This document shows positions 1 through 5,387 of a DNA stretch of 5,387 nt, piece by piece. The stretch spans positions 1-5,387 of the forward strand of contig JBEKYH010000369.1 of assembly GCA_049511115.1 (NCBI GenBank). Direction: 5' to 3'. A program made the position numbers and the translations under genes. Under the pieces are notes generated by a model that made no database searches, was not told the origin of the DNA, and worked only from the letters and a program-made list of their open reading frames with translations. This stretch comes from JBEKYH01 sp049511115. GTDB taxonomy: Bacteria; Planctomycetota; Phycisphaerae; Tepidisphaerales; Tepidisphaeraceae. Within the stretch, counting starts at the first letter, position 1; each line of letters opens with the position of its first letter.

Positions 1-46
1 TCCTACATGCGGGAACAAACCTGTTCTGACGGAAGTGACAATACAC

Positions 47-91
47 GAAAACCGGCGGTTTTCCAGAAAAAAGTGGCGGTTTGGCAATAAT
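47..91 (+). promoter_or_regulatory. Operator-like dyad and possible promoter upstream of the glycosyltransferase gene
   Basis: Bases 47-63 form a perfect inverted repeat, GAAAACCG and CGGTTTTC around a single central G. An imperfect copy lies at 69-85 (13 of 17 bases match 48-64, including an unbroken GGCGGTTT), exactly 21 bp away, about two helical turns. AATAAT at 86-91 matches five of six bases of a sigma-70 -10 box, but there is no good -35 hexamer 16-18 bp upstream; the dyad occupies that space. This arrangement fits a regulator covering the -35 region. The promoter is only tentative. No T-run follows the dyad on either strand, so it is unlikely to be a terminator. The rest of 1-160 contains a small GAACA/TGTTC repeat at 13-26 and no recognisable gene. 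Confidence 0.35.
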
Positions 92-160
92 AGCGCGTCT
101 GGGAATGCGGCGGGGCTGCTTGGTTTTTGCGGTGTGCGGCGTTATTGACTAAAAGCGATC

Positions 161-1150
161 ATGCGCATCTCCGTCGTGTTATGCACTTGCAACGGGCAGA
201 CCTTCCTGCCGCGACAATTGCGGAGCCTTGCGGATCAGGATCGGCGGCCCGATGAGTTGGTGGTATTCGACGACGCCTCCACGGATGAAAGCGACGCGAT
301 CGTACGGCGCTTTGCCCAGACGGCGCCGTTCGACGTGCGCGTGCACATTCAGCCGGGAAGGGTCGGCGTCATGCGCAATTTCGCCGCGGCGATTGGGGCG
401 GCCAGCGGAGAGATGATCGCCTGCTGCGACCAGGATGATGTGTGGCATCCGGAAAAACTGGCGCGGGCCGAGGAGGCGCTGGGAACTGCGCAAAATGGAT
501 CGCCCGCGGCGGACCTGGTTTTTTCCGATGCCGAGTTGGTGGATGAACAATTGCGGCCGCTGGGGCGGCGATTGTGGGAATCGATTGGATTCTGCGCCTC
601 GAAGCGACGCATTGCCGAGGAAGGCCGGCTTTGGGAGGTGCTCATTCGATTCAACGCGGTGACGGGCGCGGGCATGGCATTCAGGGGATCGTGGCGGAAT
701 CTGCTGCTGCCGATTCCCAATGGCTGGATGTATGACGCGTGGATCGGCCTGATGCTGGCGATCGTGGGGCGATGCAAACTGATCGACGAGCCGCTCTGGT
801 CATACCGCAGGCACGCCACCCAGCAGATCGGCCCGGGACCGGATTCACTAGCCGCGAAGATTGCGGCGGCGCGGCGCATGGATCAGAGCTACTTTCAGGT
901 AATGGCGGCGAATTTCTTGGCCGTCGTGGATCGCCTGGGCCAGCGGCCCATCGATCTCACTATCGCTGCAAGGCTGCGTGATAAGATCAACCATTGCCAG
1001 GCGCGAGCGGCGATGCGCGGCGCGGGAGGCGAACGGGTCGGCCGAATCGCGGGGGAACTATTTTCGGGACGGTATCACCAGTGCGCCCTGGGGTGGCAAA
1101 GCGCGGCGCAGGATATTTTTTTGGCACAAGCGCCACTTGCAAAAGCATGA
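161..1150 (+). CDS. Family 2 glycosyltransferase (GT-A fold, rhamnosyltransferase-like)
   Basis: The 329-residue protein is a cytoplasmic or membrane-associated family 2 glycosyltransferase that probably transfers a sugar from a nucleotide-sugar donor to a growing surface polysaccharide or O-antigen-like glycan. The N-terminus opens at once with the GT-A strand ISVVLCTCNG (residues 3-12), which supports this ATG. FDDAST (36-41) holds the donor-binding aspartates, DQDDVW (90-95) is the metal-binding DXD-type motif, and VTGAG (167-171), YDAW (191-194) and YRRH (215-218) are the acceptor-side motifs usual in the rhamnosyltransferase-like subgroup. The C-terminus ends in a GWQSAAQDIF segment (311-320) also common in that subgroup. 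No membrane segment is seen. There is no clear Shine-Dalgarno sequence before the ATG. Donor and acceptor cannot be read from sequence. The gene stands alone here, with no second polysaccharide gene in the window, so its pathway is unknown. Confidence 0.9.
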   Translation: MRISVVLCTCNGQTFLPRQLRSLADQDRRPDELVVFDDASTDESDAIVRRFAQTAPFDVRVHIQPGRVGVMRNFAAAIGAASGEMIACCDQDDVWHPEKLARAEEALGTAQNGSPAADLVFSDAELVDEQLRPLGRRLWESIGFCASKRRIAEEGRLWEVLIRFNAVTGAGMAFRGSWRNLLLPIPNGWMYDAWIGLMLAIVGRCKLIDEPLWSYRRHATQQIGPGPDSLAAKIAAARRMDQSYFQVMAANFLAVVDRLGQRPIDLTIAARLRDKINHCQARAAMRGAGGERVGRIAGELFSGRYHQCALGWQSAAQDIFLAQAPLAKA

Positions 1151-1187
1151 AGCGGCCCGAAGGCCGCTCCACACTGTTTCTGTTTTT
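1151..1187 (+). terminator. Stem-loop terminator between convergent genes
   Basis: AGCGGCC (1151-1157) and GGCCGCT (1162-1168) form a perfect 7-bp GC-rich stem with the loop CGAA, starting at the base after the glycosyltransferase stop codon. The T-rich part (1176-1187, ending in TTTTT) begins seven bases after the stem rather than directly behind it, so termination on the plus strand may be imperfect. Read on the minus strand, the same stem is followed by a short TTTT (within 1141-1144), so it may also end the converging regulator transcript, whose stop codon lies about 40 bases away. Confidence 0.65.
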
Positions 1188-1206
1188 CATTCGCGCTGTC
1201 TGCAGG

Positions 1207-2313
1207 TCAGGCGGTGAGCGTTAGCACGGGCGGCGCGGCGCCCGCGGGAGCCGGGGCCGGACCGGTGGTGCCTTGATCGACGTATTTGCCGGTCAACCAG
1301 AGGACGGCGGCGCCGCTGGCCTTGGCGTTATGCAGCAGGTGGATGACGGCTTCGGCTTCCTCGTCGCCGGAGAGGTAGAAACCGGTGCAGGGGTATTCGG
1401 AATCGGCGGTGCCGATGGCGGCGACCGAGACCACGCCGGGCACGGCAAATCCGGCATCGGACAACGAGCGCCGGACGTCGGCGGCCGCAGCGGGCGAAGA
1501 GCAGACCAGCGCGGTGACGCCTTGCTCGATGAGCGAGACGACTTCATTGCGGCGGCAGTTGGCTACCGTGGCTTCGGGACCGTAGCGGGCGGCGGTGGAA
1601 CGAAGGGCCTTGCTGATCATCGTATCCTGGAGCGGCGGGACCGAGGCGAATTGCTCGGCTTGCGTGGGGGTCGAGTCAGTTCCGGTTGCCGGCGATTCAT
1701 CCTGAACCACCGCCAGACGCCGATGGCCGGCCATGATGAGCTCGCGCGCCAGGCGGCCGGCGAGATAGGAGACATCCAGCAGGGCGGCGTTGGTGGAATA
1801 GGTCTGAGGCTCGCGGCCGACCACCACCAGCGGAAGATTCCGCACCAGCATGTCACGCACAAAATCCTGCGGGGTGCCGGGGGCGAGGTCGATGACGCCG
1901 GAAAACTGGTTGAGGAAGCTGGGCCGGAGGTTGGCGACGCTCTGGATGACTTCCAGTTGCGGATTTCGCCGGCGCAGGGCCGCGATCAGCGGGGCTGTGG
2001 CGGGGTTGCCGTCTGATACGACGAGCCATGATCCCTGGCTTGTTGAGTCGTCGGTCGCGCCTTTGACGAAGGTGCCGCGGCCGATGCTGCGGCTGAGGAG
2101 TCCCTCGGCGGCGAGGTCAGTCAGTGCCTTGCTCAGGGTTTTGGCGTTCACCTGGAATCGCCGGGCCAGGTTGCGCTCGCCGGGGAGTTTGCCCTGGAGT
2201 TCGCCGCTGGCGACAGCCTGGCGGATGCGCTCGCGCAGGCGCTGGAATTTGTAGCTAAATTCCGACTGTGCGCGCCTTCGCCGCTGAGATTCTTGCGCAG
2301 TGACCCCGATCAT
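1207..2313 (-). CDS. GntR-type HTH regulator with LacI/GalR-like sensor domain
   Basis: The 368-residue protein is a probable sugar- or metabolite-responsive transcription factor. Residues about 18-84 are a GntR-type winged helix-turn-helix: LPGERNLARRF (43-53), then the recognition region NAKTLSKALTDLAAEGLL (56-73) and the wing SRSIGRGTFV (74-83). Residues about 95-345 resemble the periplasmic-binding-protein fold of LacI/GalR regulators, with LPLVVVGREP (160-169), GHRRLAVVQD (196-205), EQGVTALVCSS (263-273) and GVVSVAAIG (293-301). This domain pairing is known from AraR of Bacillus. The tail (350-368) is rich in Ala and Pro. The frame stays open upstream to 2571, but that stretch is rich in Cys, Trp and Arg and looks non-coding. 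The ATG at 2313 has a GGAG five bases upstream and sits just before the HTH, so I chose it. No sugar-use gene lies beside it, so its ligand and targets are unknown. Confidence 0.88.
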   Translation of the reverse strand: MIGVTAQESQRRRRAQSEFSYKFQRLRERIRQAVASGELQGKLPGERNLARRFQVNAKTLSKALTDLAAEGLLSRSIGRGTFVKGATDDSTSQGSWLVVSDGNPATAPLIAALRRRNPQLEVIQSVANLRPSFLNQFSGVIDLAPGTPQDFVRDMLVRNLPLVVVGREPQTYSTNAALLDVSYLAGRLARELIMAGHRRLAVVQDESPATGTDSTPTQAEQFASVPPLQDTMISKALRSTAARYGPEATVANCRRNEVVSLIEQGVTALVCSSPAAAADVRRSLSDAGFAVPGVVSVAAIGTADSEYPCTGFYLSGDEEAEAVIHLLHNAKASGAAVLWLTGKYVDQGTTGPAPAPAGAAPPVLTLTA

Positions 2314-2318
2314 ATCAG

Positions 2319-2322
2319 CTCC
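2319..2322 (-). promoter_or_regulatory. Shine-Dalgarno site that sets the regulator start
   Basis: On the minus strand GGAG stands five bases before the ATG at 2313. It is the clearest ribosome binding site in the window and supports starting the regulator at 2313 rather than at the upstream in-frame start near 2571. Confidence 0.6.
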
Positions 2323-2413
2323 AATTTCTACAAGTGGACAAGAGCCGGGCGTGTCCCGAAAGGAAGGAACGAACGCCCCACCTTGGCCGCAACGTAAACG
2401 CCGTGCCCAAACG

Positions 2414-2437
2414 CATCGAAGGCTGGCGCCTTTGATG
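2414..2437. promoter_or_regulatory. 10-bp dyad, candidate operator or leader hairpin of the regulator gene
   Basis: CATCGAAGGC (2414-2423) and GCCTTTGATG (2428-2437) are complementary over ten positions around TGGC, with one mismatch that would be a G-U pair in RNA. The centre lies about 110 bases upstream of the regulator ATG. Neither strand has a T-run behind the stem, which argues against a terminator. A dimeric regulator's operator, perhaps for autoregulation, is the simplest reading. A folded leader RNA is the alternative. Which protein binds is inference. Confidence 0.4.
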
Positions 2438-2688
2438 TCAAACGACGCCCATTCCCAAGACAGGCTCGCCGATTGTTTCCGGCGTCCGAGGCGAAACGGC
2501 GTATCCCTGGCGCCCCATGCGCCGCGAGAAAAGAGTACGCCGCTCGTCGAAACGTCCCACGACAGGCACAACCCCGGCCGCGAAACATTTCCACCTAATT
2601 GATTCGACCAACGGACCGCCCCACATTTATAAAAATTTGGATTTCAGGGGGGAATTTGAGAAGTTTTTCTGCGATGCGCCCTTTGATT

Positions 2689-2728
2689 TTGACAAGGTGA
2701 CCTGGTGACAAGGTGACAAGGTGAGAAA
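2689..2728 (+). repeat. Tandem octamer repeat, GTGACAAG type (about five units)
   Basis: Five consecutive 8-bp units read TTGACAAG, GTGACCTG, GTGACAAG, GTGACAAG and GTGAGAAA. The two central units are perfect and the outer ones decay. The array lies between the AT-rich patch and thiL, outside any gene. A second array of the same unit and orientation begins at 5366. Read on the minus strand, the repeat makes a spurious peptide of the type SPCHLVT. Confidence 0.8.
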
Positions 2729-2752
2729 GGCCACGCCGGCTGGGTCACTCCG

Positions 2753-2789
2753 CTGGCAAGTTTTGGGGATTGGGCTTCTAATTCCCCAA
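2753..2789 (+). promoter_or_regulatory. thiL: Inverted repeat and possible promoter immediately before thiL
   Basis: TTGGGGA (2763-2769) and TCCCCAA (2783-2789) are perfect 7-bp arms with a 13-base loop, ending two bases before the thiL ATG. An outer pair, CGCTGGC (2751-2757) with GCCGGCG (2795-2801), could extend the structure past the start codon, leaving the ATG in an internal loop. TCTAAT (2777-2782) also resembles a -10 box, with CTGGCA (2753-2758) as a weak -35 at 18-bp spacing. If that promoter is real, the mRNA would be nearly leaderless and the repeat would act as DNA rather than RNA. The sequence does not look like a TPP riboswitch. Confidence 0.35.
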
Positions 2790-2791
2790 CG

Positions 2792-3700
2792 ATGGCCGGC
2801 GAATTTGAATTTCTCTCGTGGATCGGCAAACGCCAGCGGGCGAGCGAACTTACGCGCGTCGGCGTGGGCGATGATCTGGCCGTGCTGAATTGGCCAAGCG
2901 GTGATTTGCTGCTGGTTGGCGTGGATCAGGTGCTGGATCAAGTGCATTTTGATTCCACTATCCACGCACCGCGATTTATCGGACGCAAGGCGATGAACCG
3001 GAATCTATCGGACTGCGCCGCCATGGGGTGTCTGCCGGCGGCGGCGGTGGCCACGGTTGCTCTGCCGGCGGGATGCGGATTGGAATATGCACAGGAGCTT
3101 TATCTGGGAATGGAGGAGGCGGCCGGGGCATTCGATTGCGCGATCGTGGGCGGGGACACGGGCACGTGGGGCGGAAAACTCGCGATGACGGTGACCATCC
3201 TGGGGAGATCGGGCGGGATTGAGCCGATCACGCGCGGCGGGGCAAAGCCGGGCGATTTTGTATTCGTCAGCGGTCCATTGGGGGGCAGCATCCTGGGGCG
3301 GCATATGACATTTGAGCCGCGCGTGACGCTGGGGCGAAAGCTCGCGGAGGAGCATTTTCCGTCGGCGATGATCGATCTGAGCGATGGATTGTCGCGCGAT
3401 CTGGCTCATATTTGCCGCCAGAGTGGCGTGGGGGCGATTGTTGAGGCGGATGCGGTTCCGATTCATCCCGATGCGACAAAACTTGCCAAGGATGGTCGTG
3501 CTGCGATTCTGCACGCAATGAATGATGGGGAGGATTATGAGCTGCTGCTTACTTCGGCGGGCGCGGGTCACCCCGGTCTGATTCGGATTGGGCAAATCAC
3601 GGCGGATGCGGCGATCCTGCTGCGCACGCCGGGCAGTTCGCCTGGGCAGGCCGCAACGATGTCGCCTCTTGAGCCGCGGGCATGGGAACACCGATTGTGA
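2792..3700 (+). CDS. thiL: Thiamine-monophosphate kinase ThiL
   Basis: ThiL phosphorylates thiamine monophosphate with ATP to give thiamine pyrophosphate, the last step of thiamine cofactor synthesis, in the cytoplasm. The 302 residues are slightly short for the family (usually about 310-340) but carry its motifs in order: GEFEFLSWI at the N-terminus, GVGDDLAVL (24-32, metal and ATP aspartates), VDQVLDQVHF (44-53), GRKAMNRNLSDCAAMG (64-79), GGDTGTWGG (120-128), GAKPGDFVFVSGPLGGS (150-166), AMIDLSDGLSRDL (192-204) and NDGEDYELLL (244-253). The usual Thr before the aspartate of the third motif is Val here (GVD, 43-45); this may be lineage-specific. The start agrees with the family N-terminus, though no Shine-Dalgarno sequence is evident. 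The stop overlaps the start of tsaE, so the two are probably cotranscribed and translationally coupled. Confidence 0.95.
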   Translation: MAGEFEFLSWIGKRQRASELTRVGVGDDLAVLNWPSGDLLLVGVDQVLDQVHFDSTIHAPRFIGRKAMNRNLSDCAAMGCLPAAAVATVALPAGCGLEYAQELYLGMEEAAGAFDCAIVGGDTGTWGGKLAMTVTILGRSGGIEPITRGGAKPGDFVFVSGPLGGSILGRHMTFEPRVTLGRKLAEEHFPSAMIDLSDGLSRDLAHICRQSGVGAIVEADAVPIHPDATKLAKDGRAAILHAMNDGEDYELLLTSAGAGHPGLIRIGQITADAAILLRTPGSSPGQAATMSPLEPRAWEHRL

Positions 3701-4155
3701 TCATTCAATCCGAGAGCATTGACCAGACCATGGCAATCGCGGCGGACCTGGCGGCGCAGTGCCGGGGCGGGGAAGTGATTGCCCTGAGCGGGCATCTGGG
3801 CGCGGGCAAGACGCAGTTTGTGCGTGGGCTGGTGCGCGGGCTGGGGGCCCAGGAGCGCCGCGTCTCAAGCCCGACGTTTGTTCTGCTCAACATCTATAGC
3901 GGGGGGAGACTGACGGTTTATCACCTGGATGCCTATCGCGTGGGCGGGGCGGAGGATTTTGAGGCGATTGGATTTGAGGAATTGCTGGAGCAGGGAGGGA
4001 TCATCGCGGTGGAATGGGCCGATCGCGTGAAGTCGCTTTTGCCGCAAAAGCGAATTGAGGTCAATCTGGAGGCGGCGGGGGAGTCGGCGCGGGTGATCCG
4101 GATTGAATGGCGTGATGGATCGTCACCGCCGCCGCCGCCAGCAGGGTCATCGTGA
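3682..4155 (+). CDS. tsaE: tRNA t6A synthesis ATPase TsaE
   Basis: TsaE is the ATPase that works with TsaB and TsaD to place threonylcarbamoyl on A37 of ANN-decoding tRNAs. The 157 residues show the Walker A loop GHLGAGKT (37-44), the SPTFVLLNIY segment (63-72), HLDAYR (81-86, conserved Asp83) and VEWADR (110-115), all family hallmarks. The family-like sequence ends near residue 143. The tail SSPPPPPAGSS runs into the antisense of the transporter gene. The ATG at 3682 overlaps thiL by 19 bases. A GTG at 3697 that overlaps the thiL stop (GTGA), with GGGA nine bases before it, is a credible alternative start. The thiL-tsaE order is shared with Bacillus ydiA-ydiB; tsaB, rimI and tsaD do not follow here. 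Confidence 0.94.
   Translation: MGTPIVIIQSESIDQTMAIAADLAAQCRGGEVIALSGHLGAGKTQFVRGLVRGLGAQERRVSSPTFVLLNIYSGGRLTVYHLDAYRVGGAEDFEAIGFEELLEQGGIIAVEWADRVKSLLPQKRIEVNLEAAGESARVIRIEWRDGSSPPPPPAGSS
4061..4155. other. 95-bp tail-to-tail coding overlap of tsaE and the transporter gene
   Basis: The two convergent reading frames share 95 bases. A run of GCC/GGC triplets around 4127-4140 codes for five prolines at the TsaE C-terminus and for the alanines of the last membrane segment (residues 401-404) of the transporter. In return, the antisense of the last conserved TsaE strand codes for the Pro-rich tail of the transporter (TPPPPPD). There is no room for an intergenic terminator, so the two transcripts should be complementary here. 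Confidence 0.85.
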
Positions 4156-5338
4156 GCACACCCGCAACGGCGGTCACGGCCGCGACATGATCGTCGGGGC
4201 GGACGCGCTGGGCCGCCAGCGCGGCGGCGGGGCCGACGACCTGGCCGACGCCGATGAGGGCCTCGTGGTATCCGCCGTGCTCGGTGCTGCCTTCGCTGAG
4301 GACCATGCCGAAATACAAACTGCCGGAATAGATGACGCCCATCGTGATACCGAGGGGAATTTGCCAGCCAATCATGAGCCACTGGTCCATTGCCGTTACG
4401 GGCGACCCCGGGTGTCCGGCCAGGTCGGCGCCGCGCAGAGTCACGCCTAAAAACGCCGCCAGCATTAACACGGCCGACCAGAGCAGCAGGCGCGGGCGCG
4501 TGTGCCACCAGGCGGTGAATCCGAGGACCGCGAAGGCGGCGAATCGGGTTGCCATCCAGATGCTGGCGATGGCGGTGCGGTCGGCGGGGCCGAAGGATTC
4601 GATGACCGCGAGGGACGGCATCAGGGCGACGAGGCTGTAGAGGACGGTATATGTGGCGGGAAGTCCGATGCGGCTGAGCTGCAGGGCGAGGCGGCGCTGT
4701 GCGGCCAGGGCCGGCTCGGGGGCGGCGTGGCCGGTTTCTTCCTCAATCGCGGGCGACACTTGCTGCCCGACCAAAATGGCGATGACGACAAGATGGGCGA
4801 GCATGGGGATGACAAACATTCCCCAAAGGAAGTGGTCAATGATGACCCCGCTGACGGCCAGCGTAAGGGTGCCGACACCAGACCAGATGAGGTTGTAAAG
4901 GCCGATGCGGCGCGAGAGCAGGTCGGCAGACGCGCCGGCGGAGATCAGGCTCTCGAACATCGGCCAGGCCGAGGCGCTGACCATCGTGTAGAGAAGTAAG
5001 ACCACCACCACCAGCGCAGGAGTCGGGTGCGCCCAGGCAAGGGCGGTTATCGAGGCGAGAATGACCTGGATCAGGAGAAGGCCGCGGCGACGTCCGGCGT
5101 AGTTAGCCAGTTTTCGGGCCATCAAGGCGCCGACGATGTAGACGACGCCTTCGGCGCTGACCAGTTTCAGGCTGGCGATGCTGTCCCAATGGAAGACGCT
5201 GGTGGCGTAAAAGAAGAAGGCGGGGATCAACAGATTGGAGCCGACCGACGCGAGCGCGTGGGAGAGGTAGACGCGCCGGACCCGGGGAGGGAAGTCCTCG
5301 GCTAGATTGGACTCGGATTGGACACTGGCGGTTCGCAA
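4061..5338 (-). CDS. Major facilitator superfamily (MFS)-like transporter, 12 membrane segments
   Basis: The 425-residue protein is an inner-membrane transporter of unknown substrate. By eye there are about twelve hydrophobic segments (near 22-45, 55-77, 86-104, 106-128, 147-167, 170-192, 225-248, 258-278, 284-301, 317-345, 355-377 and 385-407), with a polar loop at 193-222 in the middle as in the two-half MFS design. ARKLANYAGRRRGL (74-87) resembles MFS motif A between segments 2 and 3, with Asn where Asp is usual. The C-terminal tail is Pro-rich and overlaps tsaE antisense. The start is TTG at 5338: an in-frame TAA lies directly before it, no ATG or GTG follows before the first membrane segment, and a weak GGA stands seven bases upstream. 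No substrate-related neighbour is visible, so I give no gene symbol. Confidence 0.85.
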   Translation of the reverse strand: MRTASVQSESNLAEDFPPRVRRVYLSHALASVGSNLLIPAFFFYATSVFHWDSIASLKLVSAEGVVYIVGALMARKLANYAGRRRGLLLIQVILASITALAWAHPTPALVVVVLLLYTMVSASAWPMFESLISAGASADLLSRRIGLYNLIWSGVGTLTLAVSGVIIDHFLWGMFVIPMLAHLVVIAILVGQQVSPAIEEETGHAAPEPALAAQRRLALQLSRIGLPATYTVLYSLVALMPSLAVIESFGPADRTAIASIWMATRFAAFAVLGFTAWWHTRPRLLLWSAVLMLAAFLGVTLRGADLAGHPGSPVTAMDQWLMIGWQIPLGITMGVIYSGSLYFGMVLSEGSTEHGGYHEALIGVGQVVGPAAALAAQRVRPDDHVAAVTAVAGVLTMTLLAAAAVTIHHAIQSGSPAPTPPPPPD

Positions 5339-5365
5339 TTACAGTTCCACGTTACGGACCCGGGG

Positions 5366-5387
5366 ATGAGAAGATGACAAGGTGACA
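5366..5387 (+). repeat. Second octamer array, cut by the window edge
   Basis: The last bases read ATGAGAAG, ATGACAAG and the start of GTGACA, the same 8-bp unit and orientation as the array at 2689-2728. It lies about 28 bases upstream of the transporter start. On the minus strand it supplies TTGTCA (5380-5375), a five-of-six match to a -35 box, though no good -10 box follows. Its full length is outside the window. Confidence 0.7.

Larger units (their letters stand above)
2314..2791. other. Intergenic region between the divergent regulator and thiL genes
   Basis: These 478 bases lie between two divergent genes and hold no convincing gene; the open frames here give compositionally odd, family-less peptides. 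From the regulator side the region contains a weak GGACA/TGTCC inverted repeat (2336-2356), AAACG five times on the plus strand (at 2396, 2409, 2440, 2494 and 2550), a strong dyad (2414-2437), an AT-rich patch at 2625-2640 with TATAAA readable on both strands but no good -35 partner, an octamer array (2689-2728) and a hairpin just before thiL. Promoters for both flanking genes should lie here, but none is clear-cut. Confidence 0.6.

Noticed and set aside
13..26. LexA-type SOS box from the GAACA/TGTTC inverted repeat
   Set aside because: The GAAC and GTTC half-sites are six bases apart, whereas the Gram-positive LexA box has four; the arms are too short to call.
81..97. Sigma-54 promoter-like element, TTGGCA with GG and GC at the correct spacing
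   Set aside because: Only the -24 part fits; the -12 part keeps just the GC, and no sigma-54 activator gene is in view.
1273..2016. 247-residue plus-strand open frame opposite the regulator
   Set aside because: Gly-, Asp- and Arg-rich shadow of a GC-rich gene whose minus-strand product has clear domains.
2314..2571. N-terminal extension of the regulator to an in-frame start at 2571 (454 residues)
   Set aside because: The added 86 residues are rich in Cys, Trp and Arg and match no domain; the ATG at 2313 has a GGAG and sits directly before the HTH.
2689..2694. Perfect TTGACA as a thiL -35 box
   Set aside because: No -10-like hexamer lies 16-18 bases downstream, and the hexamer is the first unit of the octamer repeat.
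2640..2791. TPP riboswitch upstream of thiL
   Set aside because: The conserved TPP aptamer elements (CUGAGA and the ACCUGAUC-type core) are absent.
2627..2965. Minus-strand reading frames crossing the octamer array and the thiL start
   Set aside because: They contain the repeat-derived SPCHLVT-type peptide and run antisense to conserved thiL sequence; no family resemblance.
4502..4999. 165-residue plus-strand open frame opposite the transporter
   Set aside because: Gly- and Asp-rich shadow of the membrane protein gene; no recognisable motif.

Overview
The window is ordinary chromosomal DNA of a moderately GC-rich bacterium, most likely a planctomycete. Nothing here is phylogenetically decisive. 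The pointers are a regulator that joins a GntR-type DNA-binding domain to a LacI-type sensor, start regions with weak or no Shine-Dalgarno sequence on three of the five genes, and tandem GTGACAAG octamers between genes. I recall such octamers, with their spurious 'SPCHLVT' translations, from planctomycete genomes, but I could not check this. I see no tRNA, rRNA, CRISPR array, transposase, integrase or phage gene.

Layout. Bases 1-160 are non-coding and hold an operator-like dyad with an imperfect second copy 21 bp away. A family 2 glycosyltransferase gene (161-1150, +) follows. It ends at a hairpin terminator and faces a GntR/LacI-type regulator gene on the other strand (1207-2313, -). A 478-bp intergenic region (2314-2791) separates the regulator from a divergent operon. 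It contains a strong dyad, a cluster of AAACG words, an AT-rich patch, the first octamer array and a hairpin directly before thiL. The operon is thiL (2792-3700, +), thiamine-monophosphate kinase, overlapping tsaE (3682-4155, +), the ATPase of tRNA t6A synthesis. The tsaE gene runs 95 bp tail-to-tail into an MFS transporter gene (4061-5338, -), which starts with TTG. A second octamer array begins just upstream of that gene and is cut by the window edge.

How the genes relate. ThiL and TsaE are the one clear functional block. They make thiamine pyrophosphate and the t6A tRNA modification. The order thiL-tsaE also occurs in Bacillus, where tsaB, rimI and tsaD follow; here the run stops after tsaE. 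The glycosyltransferase (surface polysaccharide), the regulator (probably sugar-responsive) and the transporter show no visible pathway link to the operon or to each other.

I found no convincing new biological system. The observations most worth a second look are the octamer arrays, the overprinted proline-rich C-termini of TsaE and the transporter, and the two inverted repeats in the regulator/thiL intergenic region.
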